Assembly: GCA_026874595.1 (NCBI GenBank)
Contig: CM049322.1
Location: forward strand, 26,790,340 to 26,854,339
Length of the DNA: 64,000 bases
From: Sipunculus nudus
Taxonomy: Eukaryota > Annelida > Sipuncula > Golfingiida > Sipunculidae
Direction of reading: 5' to 3'
Below are positions 57,901 to 64,000 of this stretch, one piece after another. Under the pieces are notes generated by a model that worked only from the letters and a program-made list of their open reading frames with translations, was not told where the DNA came from and did no database searches. The stretch's first letter is position 1, and the number at the start of each line of letters is the position of its first letter. Both the position numbers and the translations under genes were made by a program.

Positions 57901-59339
57901 TTTAAATAACTTTATGGTAGGGGTGTCCTGAAACCATACAGAACCGAAATTAGTTGTGTCAAACTTTAATTTTACATCCAAGACCGAGCTAAAACCAGGA
58001 GTTCTTAGTGTCAAATCTGAGTGTGTTTTGGTACATTTTGAATAGATGAGGGGATGTCATGTGACGTGGCTTATAGTGGTCTATCAGATGTTAAAAGAGT
58101 TAAGAAACAAGGCCTACAGGCCTAATGCCAACCTGTGCAATGGGATATACATCTTTCTCATAATTTTATCATTTCATAATTCTTCTGTGATGCCATGCTT
58201 TACCATTAGGCATTTTTTTTTTTAATTTTTCATTTTACAAAGAGCGCTGACCTCTAAAGTGCCCGAAATGAAAGAAAGGCCTACAGGCCTAATGTGAACC
58301 TGTGCAAAAGTTTGGGAGTATGAATGTTTATTTTTAAAATTTAATATTGATCCTCTCATGTCCTGCATATCTACCTTAGTCATTATGATTTCAGCCAAAT
58401 GGACATTTAAACCTGCACGTTTTGGACTAGGGCATTTTAAAACTAGGGTGTATTATATCAGTCAGGATATTTCTGATATGTTCTTTTAGCCAGGGAGGGA
58501 TACTGGGACAGATGAACGGAAAATTTGGCAGCATGGTTTCGGAGAAGAACATTTAAAAATTTTTTTTTAGCTTTTTCCCTATAAAATAAAAGAACAAGTT
58601 CCCCTTTTAGCCTTGGTATTGAGTCACACCTACTCATGCATCTTGGCAATGGAGGCCCAGCTTTCCCCTAGGTCAAGGGTACCTGCCTGGGCTTTAGTGT
58701 ATTGATGTTTACTGCTAAAATGTTTCAAATAAAACATGATTACATGTACCAGTAGACGGACGTAACTCAGTTCTAGCTCTTATCACTAAATCCCTGTACA
58801 GTCTGTATGGCAAATCCCTGATATTTGCATATTAGGGCGTAACAAGGCTCCTGACGATTCCCACGCATTTGCATAACAGGCCGCTTGGCCTCCTGTGAAT
58901 GGCATCGTTGCAATGAGGAGGCTAACAGCATCCCATAGACAATAGCCCCCCCCCCCCGCCCCCCGCTTAGTAATATTCACACTGAAATCATGCATGTTTT
59001 TAGAAAGTCCATACATGGACCTTCGTTTCCCATGATATATCTCTGCCATGAGAGCCATGTCAGTTGCCATGGTGATGTCTGGACTGCACCTGAGTGCACT
59101 GATTGACCTCTTGACTTGACATGTTGAAACTTGCCATGCTGCCAAATTTTTTTTCAAACACTGAAAGCCTTTTTTTTCAATTGGCTGCACTGCTGTTTTA
59201 AAGCTGCATTTACCCAATCTATTCTTATAAAACTGACAGAACAATACCATAGCACAATTCTTGTAAAGCCTAAACCAATCAGCTTAACAGTTTCTTAAAA
59301 AACAGTATATAAGCTAGAAAAGTCTAACCTTACAATTTT
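57901..59339. other. Intron with two copies of a GGCCT-palindrome motif
   Basis: AAGGCCTACAGGCCTAATG followed by AACCTGTGC occurs at 58107-58138 and 58276-58304 (a third copy is at 38720). A C run lies at 58946-58957. The family D block GGAGAAGAACATTT appears near 58540. A 154-codon minus-strand frame (58786-59250) has no recognisable features. Confidence 0.5.
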
Positions 59340-60455
59340 TCTTGTAAAAAACAGATCAATGTAGGTGGCGCCACCAATACCAATTTCAGATATGACTCAT
59401 GTGACAAACATTGGCATAAAATTTGGTGATGACAGCTCCAGCTGTTTCTGAGATTTTAAGTTTAGTATGCTTTTTTGCACAGACGACTAAGTTAAACTTC
59501 CTGTAACTCAGCCAAAAATCACCAAACTGGAGCCATTCAAACAATTTGTAAGAGATTGTTTTAGGGATTTTTTCTTTGAAATATTGGACAATTTGGATGG
59601 AAAGTTTCGGAGAAGAAGATTTTTATATCTTTTTTAACTTTTCCTGTATAAAATCTAAATAAATCACTGAATCAAAACCATTTGAACAAATTTAAATTAC
59701 CAACATCTAACGATAATTCATGTGTGAGAATAAAGAATTTGACCCAGTGGTTTTTGAGGAGAAGATCTTTGTAGCCACTGAGCAGAAATCGGCTGCTATA
59801 ACATTTGACTATATTCAGCTTCCCATAACTCGACAAAAAGTCATTGAACAGAGACCATTTGAACTAACTTAAGAAAGCACTACCCTAGGAGCATTTCTGT
59901 GCAAAATTATAAACAATTTGGCTTTAGGCTTTCAGAGAAGAAGTTTTTTGTAGCCCTCTGTATGCTTCAGGCACCGTTGACCCCCATACAAAAAGACCAA
60001 TGCAGGTGTCACCACCAATACCTCAAATTTCAGATATGACTCAAGTGACCAATATTAACATAAAATTTGATGATGATAGCTCCATCCGTCTCTGAGATTG
60101 TAATTTGAGCATGCAGATGACTTACTGTAACTCGGTCAAAAATCACCGAACTGGAACCATTTGAACAAATTTGAGAGAGATTGTTCCAGGGGACATTTCT
60201 GTGAAATATTGAACACATTTGGCTGGACAGTTTCTGAGAAGAAGATTTTTAAAGGTTTTTTAGCTTTTCTCTATAAAATCTAAATTAATGCAGATTCCCA
60301 ATAATAAGCTCTAGGCCACCAAGTTTCACATGCGACTAATTCTTACATGTAATTTGGAGCTGCTAACTCCGACAGTTTCCAACTTAAAGCCATGGACAGC
60401 GGACAGCCAACCTTGGACGGTGGACGGACAATGCCGCGCCATCGCATAAGCTCAC
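59340..60455 (+). mobile_element. Family D tandem-core element
   Basis: Units share CTTCCTGTAACTCAGCCAAA or variants, ACCATTTGAACAAA, and GAGAAGAAGATTTTT (starts near 59495, 59815, 60120). GGTGGCGCCACC lies at 59363-59374. The tail GGACGGTGGACGGACAATG is followed by CCATCGCATAAGCTCAC (60436-60452), as at 19574-19592. Confidence 0.7.
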
Positions 60456-62224
60456 AGGTTTGCAAAAAATAAGATTTTATATTTAAATATTTTTTTTCTG
60501 CCCACTGATTGTTAAAATTGACAAATTTAAAATATAAATGTCTTAAAAACATTTGCTAACACTACATATGCCCCTTAGAGACTAAACAGAGTCATCCTTT
60601 AAAAAAATCTGTGTTGGGGCTAACCCGGCCAGCTGGGATTTTAGGCTGCAGCTCTAAAACTTTATTTGACTAATCTGCAAATTACTGTTTTTGTATGATC
60701 TGCTGATTGTTGCTGATCGTTTAATTTGGGCCTTAAAAATTAGCCTGATTGTGCCTATATATGTGGAATGAATGGTATAATCATGCACAAGAGTAGAACA
60801 AGGGACCTATGGGTCACGGCGCTCAGCTGATATATATGATAAAAAAATATGATTTAGAAATGAGGCACATGCTGGTTTTGTGTGGTAATAAGTATAAGCT
60901 GTATTATGAGTTGTTGTTGTTTAGCTTATGTATGATTTTGATAGTACCTTTGGAGACAGAGAAGAGAATTGATTTCATTTATTTGATTAACAAATGGAGT
61001 ACTATTGTCACACAGATTCTGACTTGGCCATATAACTTATAAGCAGAACATATAATATAAGAGTTTAACTATTTATTAAAAAAAATTACAAATATTGTCC
61101 CAAATATAATTTTTATTAAAAATAATAAGAGAATCGTATGATTTTTAAAATGAAATATAACTGAAATGATTATTGAAATAATATTTAAGAATATATTCAT
61201 GAATGCATTCATAAATTCATTTGGAAAGTATTTGCACTGGTATTCATATACTTTCATTTTTACCTGAATTCCCATTCTTTATGCAAGAAATTTTATAATG
61301 GAGTACATATTCATATTTGTATTTAAATACAATTGCAAAGTATTCTCACCATGTCTAGCATTTATTCAGTTTTCACCAAACAATGGTGTTGAGAATCCAG
61401 AATGTACAAAATTCACACATTTAAATAATGATGATAAGTACCTGGTTTTCTGGCTTTTATTTATATTAAAAAATATAAATGTAATATATTCATTTTGGAC
61501 TTATTTCACATCAATGTACACACTAGACACAGTAGGAATCTAGATTAATATTATCAACTCCATCTTAGTCTATCATTAATTTCCTTTATATGATCCCTAA
61601 TGATTAGTAATGAATAATATGATTTACTTTTTTACTATTAAAATTGAACTGAAAAATGCCATAGGTGACTGCATGGTGTTATTTGGAATACGTGACATTC
61701 TATCCATTGATACAAGATTCTTATATCATCAGTAACTGCAAGTTAATTCCCTATTATTATAAACTAACAAATTCCTTTTCTATTTTTCTTTAATTTGTTA
61801 TTAAAAACCAATAAAAATTGATTAATTTATTGTTTATTGTTATGTTGTTTGTAAAAACTACTAGATGAGTTGGGTTGGACACCTGGATCAACTGTGGCTG
61901 GCCATTATATAATAAGCTGCCTGGATGCCCCAGTTTATGCCTCGCCTCAAGCATGCATAATTTGCTGAAAGTTCAACAAGGTCAACATACAGGTGACTCA
62001 AGAGTGGCTGGAGAGAGCAAAGGTCTGACATGGTCTCATAAAAACATTAATAAAAGCTACAATTTTTGGCCAATTTCTTTCAGCTTTTCAAACTAAAAAG
62101 CTGAAATCTTTATGTGTGCATGATATGAAAATTATATCAATAGTACTCACAGGAAACATACATGCCATAGTCAAAGTTGGGCAAAATTTAAGGTACTAAT
62201 TTTATATTTATACTAATAACTTAA
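60456..62224. other. Intron with one A/B-type 5' motif
   Basis: ACAAGGGACCTATGGGTCACGG then CGCTCAGCTGA is at 60798-60830. Blocks at 61170-61420 and 61640-61850 are diverged copies of 24440-24660 and 25020-25260 (shared AATGCATTCATRAAT, GAGAATCCAGAAT, GTGACTGCATGGTGT), so this whole stretch and 23160-25700 are related old repeats. No genes. Confidence 0.6.
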
Positions 62225-63944
62225 ACAAGTGACCCAGGGGTCATGACACTCAGCTGACCAGGAAGACATTGACAAAAATAATTTTATTATCTGAATGTCA
62301 AATTTGAATGAAATACTTTTTCCAAACTTGACCTTTTGTATAAAATCATCCAATGTTCATTGGGGTACTATGGAGCTCTGTAGCATGAAGGATATGGGTA
62401 ACAGACACCTATTTATCAAGGTTTACAAGATGACTTTTCAGGGGTCTCCCAGCATGTCAAAAAATAAAATTCTAGGTCCAGTTATTATGATTTGTGCCCT
62501 GTTAACAAATCCAAATGTTTATTCTGGGGGGTATTTCAAAGCCGCATAGGATGAAGGATATGGGTAACAGAGATGTAATTTCAGGTGCACAAGGAGACTT
62601 TTCAGGGGCGTCCTAGCATATCAAGAAAGGAGATTCTAGGTCAAGTCATTATAATTTGTGCTCTGTTAACAGATGACCAAATCTTTATTCTGGGGAGTAC
62701 TTCGGAGCCCCAGAGCATGAAGGATATGGGTAACAGGGACCTTATTTCGGGTTTCCATGTAGACCTTTTATGGGCTTCCCTGGAGGTGAGGACAGAAGAT
62801 TCTAGGTCCAGTCATTATGATTTGTGCCCTGTTAATATATGACCAAATCTTTATTCTGGGGGAACTTCAGAGCCCCATAGCTCACAGAATATGGGTAACA
62901 GGGACCTTATTTCGGGTTTCCATGTAGACCTTTTATGGGCTTCCCTGGAGGTGAGGACAGAAGATTCTAGGTCCAGTCATAATGATTTGTGCCCTGTTTA
63001 CAGATGACCAAATGTTTAAAGATCACAAAAGTAGAGAAAAAAAATCGTAAAAAATAAAAAAAATATAGGTGGCGCCACCAATCTCCAGAAATTGATGAAA
63101 CACTCCATGATCAATATCCATGCAAAAAAACATGGTGATTAATGCATTAGTTGTTCAGATACTTGAGCTTTTGTATTAAATTTTGTATTATTCTGGGGGG
63201 TACTTCAGAACCCCATAGCTCGAAGAATATAGGTCACAGTGACCTAATTTCAGGTTTACAAAAAGAATTTCCATAGACCTCCCAGGATTTCAAGTAAGAA
63301 GATTCCCGGTCTAGCAATTACGATTTGTGCCCTGTTAACAGACAGACGCCTGGATGGCCGGACGGACGACGGACAAAAGGTGATCCCTACAGCTCAGATG
63401 ACTTTCAGTCAGCTGAGCTAAAAATTGAAAAAATACAGGTGGCGCCACCAGAATGCAGAAACTGATGAAACATTTCATGATCAATATCCATGCAAAGAAT
63501 CATGGTGATCAATATAATAATTGTTCAGATACTTGAGCTTTTGTATCAAATTTTCCATTATTCTGGGGGGTACTTCGGAGCCCCATAGCTCAGAGGTTAT
63601 GGGTAACAGAGACCTAATTTCAAGTTTTTAAGGAAACTTTTCATGGGCCTCTCAGCATGTCAAGAGAGAAGATTCTAGGTCCAGTTGTTACGTTTTGTGC
63701 CATGTTAACAGATGACCGCATCTTATGAGGTCTCAAAAATAGAGAAAAAAATTCGTAAAAATAAAAAAAATACAGGTGGCGCCACCATACTGCAGAAACT
63801 GATGACACATTCCATGACCAATATCCATGCAAAGAATCATGGTGATCACTGCAATAGTTGTTTAGACACTTGAGCTTTTGTATCAAATTGTCCATTATTC
63901 TGAGGGATACTTCAGATGACTTACAGTCAGCTGAGCTAAAAACA
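62225..63944 (+). mobile_element. Family B tandem-core element(s)
   Basis: The 5' motif ACAAGTGACCCAGGGGTCATG then CTCAGCTGACC is at 62225-62258. Core units start near 62350, 62525, 62690, 62860, 63190 and 63560. GGTGGCGCCACC lies at 63067, 63437 and 63774. The first 3' hairpin is at 63391-63419 after ACGGACGACGGAC; a second, shortened one lies at about 63912-63940. This suggests two overlapping or tandem insertions. Confidence 0.7.
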
Positions 63945-64000
63945 CTTAATGGTCAATATCCATGCAAAGAATCATGATGATCTCCATATTAGTTGTTCAG

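Larger units (their letters stand above)
1..64000 (-). other. NCSTN: Nicastrin gene span, partial at both ends
   Basis: Four minus-strand exons in this window encode consecutive, non-overlapping parts of the nicastrin ectodomain, in the right order and with compatible phases (1, 0, 0). Nicastrin is the glycosylated type I membrane subunit of gamma-secretase; its ectodomain has an aminopeptidase-like fold without catalytic activity and gates substrate access. The N-terminal signal and first lumenal segments would lie beyond 64000. The rest of the ectodomain, the transmembrane helix and the tail would lie left of position 1; I found no such exons in the window. The introns between the recognised exons are 37809-53484, 17731-37701 and 10446-17568. 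The gene therefore spans more than 43 kb here, nearly all of it repeats. Recognition rests on remembered family similarity, not an alignment run. Confidence 0.88.

Noticed and set aside
58786-59250. 154-codon minus-strand ORF as a gene
   Set aside because: Includes a translated C run and no domain; no splice or promoter evidence.

Overview
This is eukaryotic, intron-dominated DNA. Four short minus-strand exons, with clean GT/AG borders and matching codon phases, encode consecutive parts of nicastrin, the large lumenal subunit of the gamma-secretase protease. Going 5' to 3' on the minus strand they lie at 53485-53629, 37702-37808, 17569-17730 and 10224-10445. Both ends of the gene lie outside the window, so almost everything else here is nicastrin intron (about 15.7, 20.0 and 7.1 kb, plus flanking intron at both edges). 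The style of repeats (GGAC-rich tails, hairpin-ended tandem-core elements, a TGG primer-site Ty3/gypsy element) suggests a lophotrochozoan, most likely a mollusc. That is an inference from repeat style, not a species call.

Layout from the left: GGAC-tailed repeat elements (1-3062); a period-perfect 83-bp minisatellite of about 87 units (3069-10257) built from the end of nicastrin exon 10224-10445 plus its own 5' splice site; an intron with dispersed repeats and an inserted block holding exon-like fragments (10446-17568); an intron packed with hairpin-ended tandem-core elements, a dead hAT-type transposase gene, a LINE endonuclease fragment and microsatellites (17731-37701); an intron with a solo-LTR-like insert, a tRNA-derived SINE and an almost 11-kb Ty3/gypsy LTR retrotransposon (37809-53484); and further intron with a 1.9-kb hAT-like element and more tandem-core elements to 64000.

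The retrotransposon (42340-53302) inserted into a 60-bp minisatellite that begins about 20 bp from the donor site of the first exon, with a 4-bp target duplication. It has about 1.93-kb LTRs differing by only about 1.5%, a tRNA-Leu-type primer site, gag with a CCHC knuckle and a 12-residue repeat, a textbook -1 frameshift signal, protease, RT, RNase H and a DD35E integrase, and an unusual third ORF with two C2H2 zinc fingers behind a splice-acceptor-like sequence. Three in-frame TGA codons and two single-base frameshifts disable this copy.

The most notable items are: (1) the amplified exon/5'-splice-site minisatellite, which gives nicastrin pre-mRNA about 87 tandem donor sites and many in-phase 24-nt mini-exon candidates; (2) a shared architecture (5' palindrome, subterminal inverted repeat, tandem core, GGAC tail, 3' hairpin) across several unrelated repeat families, two of which share the same 13-bp stem, 3-nt loop and mismatch at stem position 8; (3) the zinc-finger ORF of the retrotransposon.
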